Shown one piece after another: positions 23,573 through 35,875 of a stretch of 64,000 nucleotides of DNA. This stretch comes from Nannobrachium achirus (taxonomy: Eukaryota > Chordata > Actinopteri > Myctophiformes > Myctophidae): the NCBI GenBank assembly GCA_963921795.1, contig OY997653.1:61723701-61787700 (forward strand), read 5' to 3'. The notes beneath the pieces are model-generated. The model was not told the DNA's origin. It was given only the letters and a program-made list of their open reading frames with translations, and searched no databases. How positions within the stretch are numbered: position 1 is the stretch's first letter; each line of letters begins with the position of its first letter. A program made the translations under genes and the position numbers.

Positions 23573-24406
23573 TAATGACCCCCCAAAGAAAATGTCTTAA
23601 CAGCGCCACCCTCTTTCCAGACAGTGTGTATAAGAGACTCCCACCACGGCTGAGAAAAACCTGCCCCCATCGCTGAGATGTGCAGAGGGACAGAGGAGCA
23701 TTAAGCGTTCGTTTCGGTCTGTGCGATGACCTACTCCGTCCGCTGTGGCTTGCCAACTCTGAAGGCGTGCTCGTTGCATGCGTGCACTCGCTTGCCTTGC
23801 GTAGCCTAACTGCTCGGGCTCGGGCATGCCTCCCATTAAGCCTCAGGGCCTCGGTGTCTGCGTGCCTGCCTTGTTGTCAAGTGGTTTTAAAAGGTCATGC
23901 ATTGGCTGTGAAAACCTCGCACATACGCAGGATGTTGAGTGCACCAAAACAAGTGCTCCCGTCCTGAGCTCAACCGTGTGTGCGGTTGGGAATCGCTTAC
24001 ACGCCTCCAGACAGGATGAGAGGTAACGCACACTGAGACGCTATTTTTGGTCAATAGCATGCCCTTGAGTTATGGCCGACCAAAGTACAATTTTGGCAAG
24101 TCTGAGCAGCCCAGGAAATATGATATAGAATCCTCAGATGAAAAACATACAAATTAAACAGAAACCCTGCCTTTTTGTTATTTGGTTAACACACTTGCCG
24201 TGAGAGTCCATTAGTAAATTTTCATTGGCCAGCGTTTGTGTTTATGCTGTGGTTTGCTTATTGTGACCACGTATCCTTCAACCGTGTTACTATTAACCAT
24301 GTTAGTCTGCTATCAACCACAGGTATGTTTTTGATTATGTTATTTTCCCCAGTAGCTATGTAAGTGGTCAATAGGTATCCGAAAGGAGGTGCAGATTAAG
24401 CAGTGA
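23573..24406. other. No gene seen
   Basis: Moderately GC-rich unique sequence to about 24040, then a dispersed repeat (24072-24236, see 30527). The short open frames overlap each other and show no family resemblance. Confidence 0.4.
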
Positions 24407-24795
24407 TTGATTGATTGATTGAAGACTTTATTAGAAGTTTGCATAGGAAAAGGTACAGTTTCATGACGGTACAGTTCACTGGTACAAGGTCTACTAAAAG
24501 GAGATCCATGAAAAGACTAAGCTTATTTCCACAGGAAACCATTGAAGTATCTCATATAACATTGAATGACAGACGAATAGAACACAGTACTATGCAGTAG
24601 ATATGTAAAGAAAAGAAAAATGAGAGAACAAAAAAAAGAGTCTAAACAGTAAGTAAGTAAGTAAGTATATACAAAGAAGGGGCAGGGGAGGGTAGGGTTG
24701 GGCTAGGTTCGTTTTTTTTTTTACCAGTTGCAAACGGCTGCTGCCTGTAAGTTTTTCAGGGCAATTTTAATAGATAGTCACTTGGTTTCCTGGGG
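24407..24795 (-). mobile_element. 3' end of a non-LTR retrotransposon (L2/CR1-like)
   Basis: Same 3' UTR and (TCAA)n-type tail as the copy at 33075, mainly non-coding here. Truncated just upstream of the C-terminal codons. Confidence 0.75.
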
Positions 24796-25152
24796 GGAAT
24801 AAAATGAAAAAAAAAAAAAACATGGAACTTTTTAAACCAAAGGAGGCTTGAGTGACAGCCCGAGGTCAAAGGTGAAAGGTGAAGGGGTCAGCTAAGGTTC
24901 AGGGTTACGGTGTAAGAGCATGCTCGTGACAGAGATGAGATGCTGTGTTGCTGTAATTAGATTACAGACACCTTTTCCCCTTCGTCATGCTACTGTAGAA
25001 AGGCCAATGGCGGACGCTCCCATCAGACACACAGCATGCAGCAGGTCAATTTCACAGCTTCTTGTTCCTTCCAAGAAGATCAGCGCAGATGTAGCCGTCA
25101 ACGTTACGCTTTGCATGCTGCAATACAAGTTTATCCAATAGCTTTATGATAT

Positions 25153-26101
25153 CAGTGTAGATTTTGTCGACTAAAACTATGACAAAAAATGTTCGTCGAC
25201 TGCATTTATTTTACTGACGAAAACTACATAAAAATGAAATAAAAACTAAGCTAGGATGACTAAAAATACCACTAAATATTAGGGATGGTCCGATCAGGTT
25301 TTTTGGAACCGATCACCGAGCACCGATCACAAAAGTTTGATCACCCGATACCGATCAATCACCGATCCGATCAAGTTATTATTTATATATTATTTATACT
25401 TTCTAAATGTTAATGTTTTAACTTTAATTAATTAATTCACTCATGAATTCATTTATATATTTGCCTTATAGTTATTTACTAGCATTACTATGTATTTATT
25501 ATCATAGCAGTAACTAATTATTCCTTCAGCACTGTGGAAATCAATACCCCAAAATGGCCTCAAGTGGGCATACTGAACGGCTGGTTGATCGGATGCATCG
25601 GTGAATTTACCTTTTGATCTAAACCACCGATTATCGCCGATCACGCTTTGATCGACCCGATCCGATCCATTGCCGATTGATCGGTAACATCTCTACTAAA
25701 TATATTGACAATTTTGTCAACAAAATAGAAACTAGACTAAAATGTTAGGGAGGGACTAGTGGAGAAGAGTCATTTTATGTTTGGTTGCTCTCAGGTGTTG
25801 CGTGTTGAAAATAGCAGATCTACAAGCTCACAACGTGTCGCGAGCTTGTAGATCAGCTATTTTCAGCACACAACCAAGTGTAAAATTAGTCATTACGATG
25901 CCATCAATGCCTGCCAAAATACATTTCAGTTGACTAAATCAACTGTAGATTTAGTCGCCTAAAGTCTTATATTTAGTCAACTAAAATTAGACTAAAACCA
26001 AAACTTTTCAGGTGACTAAATTATGACTAAAACTAAAAGACATTTTATTCAAAAGACTATGACTAAAACTAAATCAAAATTTTCTGTCAAAAACAACACT
26101 G
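25153..26101. mobile_element. CAGTGTTGATTTTG-family hAT MITE, interrupted
   Basis: Starts CAGTGTAGATTTTGTCGAC and ends CTGTCAAAAACAACACTG. Perfect TSD TATGATAT (25145-25152, 26102-26109). It is rich in GACTAAAACTAAA motifs and interrupted by 25280-25695. A shortened hairpin module lies at about 25806-25866. Confidence 0.9.
25280..25695. mobile_element. GATCGG-rich hAT-like MITE, nested
   Basis: TAGGGATGGTCCGATCAGG / CGGTAACATCTCTA, perfect TSD CTAAATAT (25272-25279, 25696-25703). Inserted into the 25153-26101 element, so it is younger. Confidence 0.9.
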
Positions 26102-26493
26102 TATGATATGTAGACCTTTTTTTATAATTAGTACAGTCCCAAAGGCACACAAAAAGATTTGTTCAAACCCCATAAAGAATTGCTGTCTATAGAAGCACAC
26201 ATCATAAAAGTCACCTCACAAGCGAGGATCACATTCACAGCGTGTCTGGTAGTATACTACGACCCATTCTCTTTTTGCTCCGTGAATTACCGTTCTCTGT
26301 GAAGAGGTTGTAGGTCCTCGGGGACGGAGACTCTGGCAGCTTCCTGACTGTATAAAACCCTCAGTAAGACCATCCAAGCCTGTCTGAATCCCGCAGCCAC
26401 TGGGCAATAAGACTCCCAAGCAGGGGTGTCTGTCGCACCAAATTCTGGGCCCTGGGTACAAGGATTCACTCACATTTTGTGCTTTAACTGTTG

Positions 26494-26566
26494 AAAAATA
26501 GCAGATATACAAGCTCGCAGCGCGGCACCGAGTGCCGCGCTGCGAGCTTGTAGATCTGCTATTTTT
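26494..26566. repeat. Hairpin module copy
   Basis: AAAAATAGCAGATATACAAG ... CTTGTAGATCTGCTATTTTT with the long GC apex GCGCGGCACCGAGTGCCGCG. Confidence 0.9.
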
Positions 26567-26820
26567 GAAATAATCGTGAAAATGTTTGTCTTTGAATATT
26601 TCAAATCCTTCTAAGGTTTTTTGATAAAACCATGTTTCTATGTCAGTGGTGCTCACACTTTTTCATGTGAAGGACACCCAAAATGATATGTATTTGGCCA
26701 CGGACCCCCATCTCAAAATATTTAGCTCCAGGAACCCCCCAGAAGCAAAATTTTAGTTGCAAATGGTCGCTTAAAAAATACATATATTTCAACGATTTGC
26801 ACACATTTTCACGACTTTTC

Positions 26821-26893
26821 AAAAATAGCAGATCTGCAAGCTCGCAGCGTGGCACTCGGTGTCGCACTGTGAGCTTGTAGATCTGCTATTTTT
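26821..26893. repeat. Hairpin module copy
   Basis: AAAAATAGCAGATCTGCAAG ... CTTGTAGATCTGCTATTTTT with apex GTGGCACTCGGTGTCGCAC. Confidence 0.9.
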
Positions 26894-26984
26894 CAATAGC
26901 TAAATAATGAAGGCCCCCCCCCCACCTTGGGCCCTAGTAACTCAGTTCCACTTTCCCCCCCAGTGTGACACCCCTGCTCCCAAG

Positions 26985-27908
26985 GCCAAACGCCAAGCCA
27001 TGGTAACACGACAGATGTAGAGCGCCATCTAGCGGGAGCAAATGATAAACGTTTGTGTACAGGGAGAGGATGAAGCAGATGCATACCTTTCAGCATCTGT
27101 TTGCTGTAAAAGGGCCAGGCCACCTACATGGAACGCTGTGTGTGCCAACTCCATGCAACAGCATGGGATATGCCCCTCAACTAACCACCCCCCACTCCCT
27201 ATAAACTTGAGGCTCAAATAAATCAACGCTTCATCCCACACTTACAAACAAACTTGGCAGAAAAACGAAACCAGGCTGTCCAAGGGACATGCGACACTCA
27301 CTGTGAAGAAAAAAAGAAGGAAAAAATGCATCCTGTGCTTTGTGGCATTTTCGCACATGTTCTGAGGCTGAATACCTCTGTGGGTGATGATTGAGAATGC
27401 ATGGTTCCTAGAAAGGCTATTCCCTCTGCATTTCTAGAAAGGCTATTCCCTCTGTATTTCTGGAGGCAGATTCATAAATCTGTCGGATGCATAAACTTTT
27501 CATATTTTGTGTTGCATAATCTGCCTCTTGTTCACATGACGAATTCCATTAATAAAATCAAAAGCAGTCTCTAATTGTGTACAGGCATGCGCTGCATGGT
27601 AGCTTTGTGTCCACTTCCTCCCAGAGGATGGAGGAATGAGACTTGAGAATAGAATTTGTCGTCAGATAAACATCTAAACAGGGGCCAAATCTAAACAGCT
27701 TCAACTCTCAACTCTCTGATCATTTGACGAAGGCTAGAAACATTCTCACAGTCAAACAGATGCCTTGTGTGTGTGCTGGACAACATTGCCTCGAAACAAA
27801 TATTTCAGCAGAGTTGTGTGTAGAAGGTGTCCTTGACGTAACCTCACAAGAATTCTCTAAATAATTGCTTACATTTGTACACTAGTGTAGAGCAGCATAT
27901 CTCTGCTG
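26985..27908. other. No gene seen
   Basis: Unique sequence. It includes a CTCF-like motif on the minus strand at 27021-27034 (GCGCCATCTAGCGG) and a short tandem duplication at 27412-27462 (TAGAAAGGCTATTCCCTCTG). Confidence 0.4.
27021..27034 (-). promoter_or_regulatory. CTCF-like motif
   Basis: The minus strand reads CCGCTAGATGGCGC, a good CTCF core match outside recognised transposons. Motif only. Confidence 0.35.
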
Positions 27909-28103
27909 TCAGGCCAAAACCTCCTAACTCCAAAATGTTCATTTTTGGGAAAATGTGCTAATGTGGAGTTAGGAGGTTTTGACCAAAGGGCGTTTAACTA
28001 CTTTTCATTTGTTCAATATTATTTTAACCAACACACAGATATAAAGGGTGTTCAATAGCCCTGATTTATGCCAAAAAAAAATCTAAAACCTCAAAAATGT
28101 AGG
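27909..28103. mobile_element. TIR MITE (CTGTCAGGCCAAAACC family)
   Basis: Left CTGTCAGGCCAAAACCTCCT, right GTAGGCCAGACAG. A reversed copy is inserted in the decayed element at 1411-1800 (about 1493-1605), with the same GGGTGTTCAATAGCCCTGAT segment. Confidence 0.7.
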
Positions 28104-28351
28104 CCAGACAGTGACGAAAAAACGGTGTCTTTATAAAAGATTTACACAAAGAATAGATGATTTATTGGTTTTGAATTGTGGACCCAGCCAGGTAATGGTC
28201 CCTCTGATCACTGCTCAGTGGGACAGAGATGGGGCAACTCCCTACTTCTGGGATTCGGCTTCTGACTCCAATGGCAGGAATATTAATAAGATCCCTGCCA
28301 CCTTCCCCTTTGCAAGGTCTCTTTGCCAACCTTTTGATTTCATTAGCCCTT

Positions 28352-29060
28352 AGTTACAGTTTACAGTTTAGGCATTTAGCAGACGCTTTTAATCCAAAGC
28401 GACTTACAATAAGCAAATAAACATCACAATAATAAACAAGATTAAGTGTCAGTACATCAACAGCAATATAACAAATGTAAATGAATATCTATCTAGAAGA
28501 AAAACTATATAATCCGTAAAAAAAGGTTTCTAAAAACCTAAAAAACAAATGCTAATTAGCTTCATGTATGGTCATTGATTTTTCCAGTAGTGCTAAGGGT
28601 TTAGGTGGAGTCTGAAAAGGTGAGTCTTCAGTCCTCGGCGAAAGCTAGCGAGTGAGTCCGTTGTTCTAAGTGCGACAGGGAGTTTATTCCACAACTTGGG
28701 GGCCAGGAGGGCAAACTATCTCGGACGAGTGGATTTTTGCCCTGGGGTTTTTAGCGGGGGGTCTGTCAGCATCCCTGTGTTGGTTGATCTAAGTGCACGG
28801 GTGGGGATGTAGGGGTTGATCAGGTTTTGGAGGTATGGAGGAGCCATACCTTTGGCTGCTTTGAAGGTCAGCATCAGAGTTTTGTATTCCGTGCGGGCCG
28901 CAACCGGAAGCCAGTGGAGGCTGCGGAGAAGGGGAGAGACATGTGAAAACTTAGGCTGGTTGAAGACCAGCCTAAGTTCGTGGCCTCAAGTCCTCCATCA
29001 TCACGGCAAAGAGACTCTCAAAGAATAGAGTCTGTGTGTGCGAGGCACCTCTCAAGTAGC
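28352..29060 (+). repeat. Fish interspersed repeat (GCATTTAGCAGACGCTT family)
   Basis: Starts TTTAGGCATTTAGCAGACGC and AAAGCGACTTACAA, an opening common to many fish repeats, followed by about 600 bp with relics of a reading frame. The end has a GGCTGGTTGAAGACCAGCC palindrome. The class is not assigned. Confidence 0.6.
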
Positions 29061-29237
29061 CTTATGTAATGTAAACACAATCACCAGTATTAAGCTCTGA
29101 CGGCAACATTGCTATCATTATTCACTGCTGTCTTGATCTTAGGTTTGCAAAGGGATTTAGCTAAATAAGAGAGGGGAGAGAAGGAGAGAAAGACGGAAAA
29201 GAAAGATCAAGCTAGCTAGGGCAAAGTTGATTGCCTG

Positions 29238-30364
29238 CAGGGGTGGACTGGGGATCTGGCATACCGGGCATTGCCCGGTGGGCCGACAATAAGTGGGCCA
29301 GTGTGCAAATTATTTTTTCCCCCGAACAAAAGAGGACAGATCCGAGCACTCAAAAAGGTTTAAAAAAGGAGGAGAGCGGGTGTAAAAACTGGGTACTTTA
29401 TTTCATAATAATAAGAGCCAACATGTTTCGACCTCTCTGGGTCTTCATCAGGGCATATATATGCTTATTTTTGCCCCCGTTTTAGGATAGTTGTAGTTGT
29501 AGTCCTTTTGGGGCTGGGCGGCCGCTAAGTGGAGACGGTCAATCCTTCAGTAGCACCGGCACACAGAGCAGAGAGACATAACATGATTGGCCCACTGGCT
29601 TGTCTATCAGTTGAATATTGGCCCAATCACAGGCTACTGTGGACCAGGAGTCCCACTCAAATATATAATAGCTGATACAAGCCCACAACGTGTTGCTGCT
29701 TCGACGTGAAAGAGAATCGGAGCAGCAGGAGCGGTTTTGCAGTCGCTAAATCGCACTGTTGTGAAGAAAAAAGAGTTGGGCCGGAAGGCAAAGCTCTCTG
29801 TCTACCGAGCAATCTTCGTTCCTACTCTCACCTATGTTCATAAAGTGTGGGTCAAGACCGAAAGTATAAGGTCGCGGGTGCAAGCGGCCAAAATGGGTTT
29901 CCTCAGACGGGTGGCTGGTATCTCCCTTAGAGATAGGGTGAAGTTCAGTCACCCGAGAGAGACTTGGAGTGGAACCGCTTCTCCTACACGGAGTCAGCTT
30001 AGGTGGTTCGGGCATCTACGGATTCCCCCCGAGCGCCTCCCTAGTAAAGGTCCTCGATGCACGTCCCACTGGGAGGAGACCCCGTGGCAGACCAAAGACC
30101 AGATGGAAGGATTATATCTCCAGGATTATACCTGTATCTCCAAACTGGCTCGGTATACTCCCTGAGGGAGTGGAGGAAGTTGCTCGGGATAAGGAAATCT
30201 GGAAGTCTCAGTTGGAAATGTTACCCCCGCGACCCGATTCCAGATAAGCGGTTGAAGATGGATGGATGGATGGATGGATGGATGGATGTTGGATTCTCCC
30301 TGGTCGTTGTGGGCCGGTCTGGACCAAGATGCCAGGGACGAATTTATGTCCCAGTCCAGCCCTG
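29238..30364. mobile_element. hAT-like element (CAGGGGTGGACTG family) carrying a LINE
   Basis: CAGGGGTGGACTGGG / GTCCCAGTCCAGCCCTG, TSD ATTGCCTG (29230-29237, 30365-30372). It contains a CATGTTTCGACCTC...CTTCATCAGG repeat (about 29330-29460) and a Rex1-type LINE 3' end (about 29725-30290). Confidence 0.85.
29725..30290 (+). mobile_element. 3' end of a Rex1/Babar-type LINE
   Basis: Frames read KKELGRKAKLSVYRAIFVPT, RSRVQAAKMGFLRRVAGISL and RPTGRRPRGRPKTRWKDYIS, ending PPRPDSR-stop, then GATAAGCGGTTGAAGATGG and a (GGAT)n tail at 30258-30290. The frame is broken at least once, so it is a 5'-truncated relic. Confidence 0.85.
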
Positions 30365-30374
30365 ATTGCCTGCA

Positions 30375-32384
30375 TGTCCAGTGGTCTCCCTTGAAAAAGA
30401 AGGCATTTATCATAGTAGTGTGTCTGTCCCTGTGTTGTGAGCTCCTTGCTCCAATAAGCTAACAACTATTGTTCTTCCACGCTTGTAAAGTTCTTCATTA
30501 CTACATTTAGATCCTCATAGATCTGAATCGCCGACCAAAGGTACATTTTTTGCAAGACTGAGCAGCCCATGAAATATAATCAGATGATTATTGTTATCAG
30601 ATTAAAAACATATGAATTAAACAAAAACTCAACCTTTAGTTCCATCCCTGCTTTTTTGTTATTTGGTCAATACCATATAGACTGTCTGTAGTCAATACAC
30701 GTGCCGTGGGGGGTGCATCAGTACATTCTCATTGGCCTGGACTTTACTGTGATTAAAAGTACATGCATGCCAAGATTGCAAAGTTTGTTTTGAAAGGTTT
30801 CACTGCAAGTCGTGGTGCTTAGTAGTAATCACATCCTGCTTACAAAGTCTTAGCCTTGCCTAAATATGGAGGGAATTTACTTCAGAGACTTCAGAAAGGA
30901 AAATCCAGCTCTATTTGAAATACTCTAACAAGCATTCTTTTTTTGTTGTTTAGTCTTTTCGTCTGGATCAAAACTTGCCATAGCAATCCTTGTTAATCAA
31001 AATCTCCTTATACTCTTATGGACTTCCAGGCGGTTGCCTTTGTGCGAGAAAATCTAATGTAACAATCTGTGTTTGATTCTCAATTTTATTGAAAATCTTT
31101 TATTGTAAGACATTCCTCTCATTTCATGCATTTTGCAATGTTGAACTCATTATCCAACAAGGCAATCTAATTGCTACCGAATGTGTGAAATCCTACAGGA
31201 ATCAACATCACTTTGACACTACCATAGTATGGTATAGACAGCAAATTATGTATAAATTACATTAAAACTGTAGTTTGTATTATTGGTTATTTTTAAGAAT
31301 GGTTATGTCTATCGGTTTGTCTATCCTGCAATCACTATCATCCCCAAAATAAACTACTGATTGGATTGCCATTGAACTTTCTGTGCACCATTATCAACAC
31401 CAGAGGATGGTGATTTCTGGAGACCTAATGCATGTAGGCTATGCATACTACCCGGAGGATTGCCCCTAATCATTTTTGTGAGCCAATAGCTTTTCCTGTC
31501 AAGCCAAATAGCACCCTCAGGCCAGCATTTCCAAAGATACGGATCTCAAAATCTAACAGACAGACAGATTGTCATGAAACATAATGTATTTATCAAGGAT
31601 TAATCCTACTGATTTTGCTGACCCTAGTATGGCGTTTACTTTAAGGCAGATTCGAGGAAGAACCACATTTTGATGATCCCATGTTTTTTTCCCCCTCTAG
31701 CGCCACCCATTGGCCAGTTTCCAGTTGAGTGTAAGGAGCAGCCCAGACTCTAGTGACAGGCTGACAGCTGCAGTAGCAAGGCTTTTAGACTCTTGTCTTG
31801 TTTTCAACTTGAATTGATGTATTAAAGTACCCAGAACATCTTTTCTGAAGTGGTAAATATTACTTGCATCTGCCCTGTCATGTGTTTGTTTAGGCCTATT
31901 TGTGCATACATTTTATATCCACATCACATTATATTATAAGATAGTTTTTATAGCAACTTTCTTTTGACTTGTCTCCATTGAGTATGGTTTAGTATGGTTG
32001 CTATAGGCAACAAACTATAGAGGGTATGCGCTTGCTTGACATCATACCAGGAAGTTATGATGGAACGCCTACTTAGTGGCAAAGAACTACTTTCTGGCCT
32101 TGACAGCCCATAGGCCTACATCCAAACAGAAAAGTCCTATCTGATTGCATTAAACAACATTAAATTATGTTAAACTCATTTTGCCACTCACTTCGCCACT
32201 CGATTTGCCACTCAATATGCCATTCACTTTATGCATGCGTAGACCCTCTATTGTTCTCAGCGACTCGCATCAGTGCAACCACACTTGCACTGGAAACAAG
32301 CCCTTAGCCCTTTGTGTTATCCTTTTAGCATCATAATCGTACCTCTGTACTAATAAAGCATTAAATCAAAAATATCAAACCCAG
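30375..32384. other. No gene seen; one dispersed repeat
   Basis: 30527-30745 is a diverged copy of 24072-24236 (both GCCGACCAAAG...AGCAGCCCA...TTTTTGTTATTTGGT). 31290-31720 resembles common fish interspersed sequence (CAGACAGATTGTCATGA) of unknown class. The rest is AT-rich unique sequence. Confidence 0.5.
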
Positions 32385-32500
32385 TATACCCAATACCAAA
32401 CATAGGCTACTAGAAGTCTTAACAGAATATGGGAAATATCTGGGTATCAAATTAATGATTCAAAATCTGAAGCAATGATGTTAGGACCTTGATAGCTTGC
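32385..32500 (+). mobile_element. L1-type LINE reverse transcriptase fragment
   Basis: A short frame reads ISGYQINDSKSEAMMLGP, the conserved L1/Tx1 RT segment (consensus like ISGYKIN.SKSEALPL). Flanks (32500-32760) may be further decayed L1. It is a small relic. Confidence 0.65.
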
Positions 32501-33010
32501 TGTTTTTCAACAATAAAGATTTTTTTTTAAGCCAAGCAAAATGGAAGAAAATAAAAATAGATTTGTAAACTGCCTTCAAATCTAGAAAGAACATTATGTT
32601 TACCATGGAGGGAGAGATTAAGGAATCTGATAGCCCATCTAGGGCTCATCTGTGACATGACATAGTGTTAAGGAGAACTCCTTATAACTCGGACTATGGA
32701 CCAGAGCTAAGGATACAGAACCTGCACAGGAGTGACTGTATCCAGCCCAATGTCTTCCATAGTTTCTTGAAGGTCATGTTAAGAAACATATTGATCCTGT
32801 TAGAATAAGGATTTTGTGTTGCCTGTGTCTGTGATGCCCTCTGTAATTTTCTGTAAATGCTTGATCTCTGTTAAATACGGGATGCAATTTTTGTTTTGTG
32901 TGTGTACATGTGTATATGTAGGCCTGTGCCCATATAAAAATAATTACATAATGGATGAAAAATGGAAATAAAGGTAAAGTGCAAAAAACAAACAAACTAA
33001 AAAAGGTATA

Positions 33011-33026
33011 CCAGCAGATGGCAGCA
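33011..33026 (+). promoter_or_regulatory. CTCF-like motif
   Basis: CCAGCAGATGGCAGCA matches the core CTCF consensus. It lies between repeats 2.9 kb upstream of katnbl1. Motif only. Confidence 0.35.
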
Positions 33027-33074
33027 TAATACAAATTACTCTGTTGTCTGCACCAATGTACCAGCCAGCATGTG

Positions 33075-33505
33075 TTTGATTGATTGAAGACTTTATTGTC
33101 AGTTTGCATAGGAAAAGGTACAGTTTCATGACGGTAAAGCTCACTGGTACAAGGTCTACTAAAAGGAGATCCATGAAAAGACTAAGCTTATTTCCACAGG
33201 AAACCATTTAAGTATCTCATATAACATTGAATGACAGATATGTAAAAAAATAAAAAAATGAGAGAACAAAAAAAAAGGAAAACAGTAATTCTAAACAAAC
33301 AGTAAGTAGACCTATATACAAAGAAGGGGCAGGGGAGGGGAGGGTTGTGCTATGTTAGTTTTTTTTTACCAGTTGCGAATGGCTGCTGCCTGTAAGTGAT
33401 TTTTCAGGGCAATTTTAAAGGATGCTAGTGATCCACACTCCTTTATGGCCTTCGGTAAGGCTTTCCACATTTGCTTCTGTCTTGCCCATATGAAGACTCA
33501 AGAGA
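33075..33505 (-). mobile_element. 3' end of a non-LTR retrotransposon (L2/CR1-like)
   Basis: On the minus strand a reading frame ends MWKALPKAIKECGSLASFKI...RNW-stop, the form of a fish LINE reverse transcriptase C-terminus. A 3' UTR and the tail AATAAAGTCTTCAATCAATC follow. It is strongly 5'-truncated. A second copy lies at 24407. Confidence 0.75.
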
Positions 33506-33702
33506 TACCAGACCAATTAATGTGTTGTATGATGATCATTGCTTCAGAAAGGATATACTGTAGCTGCATAGACATATTGTGTATTTGAGCCCTTTCTGCC
33601 TAAACCATGTTGTTAAAAAACTGCATTGGACTAAATCAGCACTGAGGCATTTTTTTCCCTTACAGTATTTTTTTATGGTCAAAAACTCAAAATCAATTAC
33701 TA

Positions 33703-34039
33703 AGTAGTTTCTCAAAGTGGGGTCCGGGGACCCCCGTGGGTCCTTGGAGTTCCAGGGGGTCCCTGCGTAACGATAGTATGGAACCAAATGGACCCTAATG
33801 GATCCATTTGGTTCCATTTGTACACTCTCAGAGTTAAATTATCATTGATTTTACAATAGAAATTGGGGTCCCAGAGATATAAATGCCATTAAATGTAGCC
33901 TGAATGCATGTCAAACTGGGGGTCCTTGATTTTATTTTTAAAATGATTGGGAATCACTGCTAGAGCCGTAAAATAATATATTCTCTTATGGGGGTCCCTG
34001 GCATATATTTTCCTAGACATGAAAAAGTCTGAGAACCAC
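33703..34039. mobile_element. CAGTGGTTCTCAA-family MITE, decayed
   Basis: Left AGTAGTTTCTCAAAGTGGGG, right GTCTGAGAACCACTGC. The alternative core (ATGGAACCAAATGGACCCTA and its mirror) is at about 33777-33832. Confidence 0.7.
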
Positions 34040-34804
34040 TGCACTGCCATAAATAAACCGCTAGATGTCACTAAAGCTCTATATAGCTCTGTGTCATCAC
34101 CGTCCGTCATCAATCTATCCCACAATTCCTGTTGTGTTCATTTGAATGGCAAAAAGTCGGAAAAGGGCCAAACAACAACTAGCCTAGAGGAGAAGATAGT
34201 ATTTACCGTTGTTCACTCGCATTTTGGATTAACATACACCAGAGGAGACTGCACGGCATTTCACAAAATGAGACGGTTAGTATTATTAGTCAACGGCATT
34301 TAGCTGAAATTGTTTAACCGTTGGCCTAAAGGAAACGGCACTGTTGAGAGAAAGCATATGTTTCCTGGCTAGGATGCTAAGTAGCTAGCATCACGCACTA
34401 CAGAGGCCTCCTCCTGTGTTTATCCTTCATGGTTGAACTTGCACAGCCAGATTGTCCGGAATTAAAGTTCAGTCTGGCTTCGAACACGAGGCTATCAGAT
34501 ATGTCACACATTGCAGAGTTAAACTTGGTTACACCTAACATTAAATAATAATACAAAAATAATCAACAGCCTGTGGAACTATTAAGTGATATTTAGGTGT
34601 AGCTCGGGGGCTAATGCAGGTTATGATGCAGGTCTAGCAGCAGACCAGCAGTAGCCAACGCCTCCTGCGACTAAAGTATTTATTTGCTTTGTTTGTTTAC
34701 TAATGTTTATGAGGTAATATTTACTTTTAGGGAAGTATTTTAAGCGGTTCCGGCAGGGCACCATCATTATACCCTGGCCAGCAATAACTGACATATTAAA
34801 GGCA
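34040..34804 (+). other. Unique sequence upstream of katnbl1
   Basis: No repeat family was recognised. A stretch at 34080-34280 ends in ATGAGACG|GTTAGT, a donor-like context, so it could hold the non-coding first exon of katnbl1. There is no CpG island or TATA box to support this. Confidence 0.25.
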
Positions 34805-35826
34805 ACGTTAGGCCAGATCAAGACGTATAACTTATCACTTTTGGGTGCAGTGCTAACCAATGGTGTAAAGTAGTACATTTACTTATGTACTGTAGGGCCT
34901 ACTACAATTTTGAGATATTTGTACTTTACTTGAGTATTTCCAATTTCCAGTACTTTTACTTCTACTCCACTATATCTTCTTGGATCCAAATATTGTACTT
35001 TTACTCCACTACAATTGTTTGAAAACTATAGTTAGGCCTACTAGTTACTTTGCTGATATAAATTATGATATTTTAAAACATACATAAACTGCACTTTAGC
35101 CCTATTTTATACCTTGGCTATTTGAAAATAGCCGATCTACAAGCTCACAACCCGTGTAGATCTGCTATTTTCAAACATTTTGTACTTTTACTTTTAGTAC
35201 TATAAGTACATTTTGATGCCAATACTTTTGTACTTTTACTCAAGTACATTTTTAATTCTGGACTTGTACTTGTAACAGAGTACTTCTACAATGCAGTATT
35301 GATACTTTTACTTAAAGGGGCACTCCAACCCTTTTCAACCTATCTTCATATAATAGGTCCTCATGATAAAAGATCACAATTTTTTTCTACTCAGTTTGGG
35401 TCTCATAGGAGAGCTGTGGGTGGGTCAAATCCTTCTACCAGTGACATCATCAATGGGAAATGCAAGCTAATAGAAACTGCAGGCTTTCTATTCCTGAAAA
35501 AGTTGCAATGTTAAAGTGGAAGCCATTGTTCTCGTGATAATAAAAATCTAAATATTTTTTTTCAAAAATATATATATATATATATATTTTTTTGTCAAAC
35601 GATGATGTCACCGGTAGAAGGATTTGACAGCTCTCCTATGAGACCCAGACTGAATAGAAAAAAATTGTGCTATTTTATTATGAACATTAGTGAGGACCTA
35701 TTATATGAAGACAGGTTGAAAAGTGGTGAACTACTCCTTTAAGAAGAGAATGTGAGTACTTTTTCCACCACTGACGTTAGGCCAGATCTCTAGACGTAAC
35801 TTATCAGTTTTGGGTGCAGTGCTAAC
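34805..35826. mobile_element. hAT-like MITE flanked by 53-bp direct repeats, upstream of katnbl1
   Basis: The element at 34858-35773 has ends CAATGGTGTAAAGTAGTACA / GTGAGTACTTTTTCCACCAC + TG. It is bounded exactly by a 53-bp direct repeat (34805-34857 and 35774-35826), starting ACGTTAGGCCAGATC and ending TTTTGGGTGCAGTGCTAAC. Nested inside are a hairpin module (35121-35175) and a second inverted-repeat MITE (about 35317-35742, AAGGGGCACTCCAACC / CTACTCCTTT). The right copy ends 49 bp before the katnbl1 ATG. Confidence 0.82.
35121..35175. repeat. Hairpin module copy
   Basis: TTTGAAAATAGCCGATCTAC is mirrored by GTAGATCTGCTATTTTCAAA, with the lower part of one arm shortened. Confidence 0.85.
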
Positions 35827-35875
35827 TAGAAATTTGCCTGTGACTTCTTGTCTGTCCTACAAAGCGTCCCCTATT

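Larger units (their letters stand above)
26421..26976 (-). mobile_element. GGGGCGTCACAAG-family hAT MITE, composite, reverse copy
   Basis: CAGGGGTGTCTGTCGCACC / GTGTGACACCCCTG, perfect TSD CTCCCAAG (26413-26420, 26977-26984). It has two hairpin modules (26494-26566, 26821-26893) on either side of a CAGTGGTGCTCACAC-type segment. Confidence 0.9.

Noticed and set aside
29737-30247. Frames resembling a reverse transcriptase C-terminus as a host gene
   Set aside because: The sequence and the (GGAT)n tail show a truncated Rex1-type LINE.
35569-35590. TATATA run as a promoter for katnbl1
   Set aside because: It is a (TA)n tract inside a nested MITE, 290 bp from the start codon.
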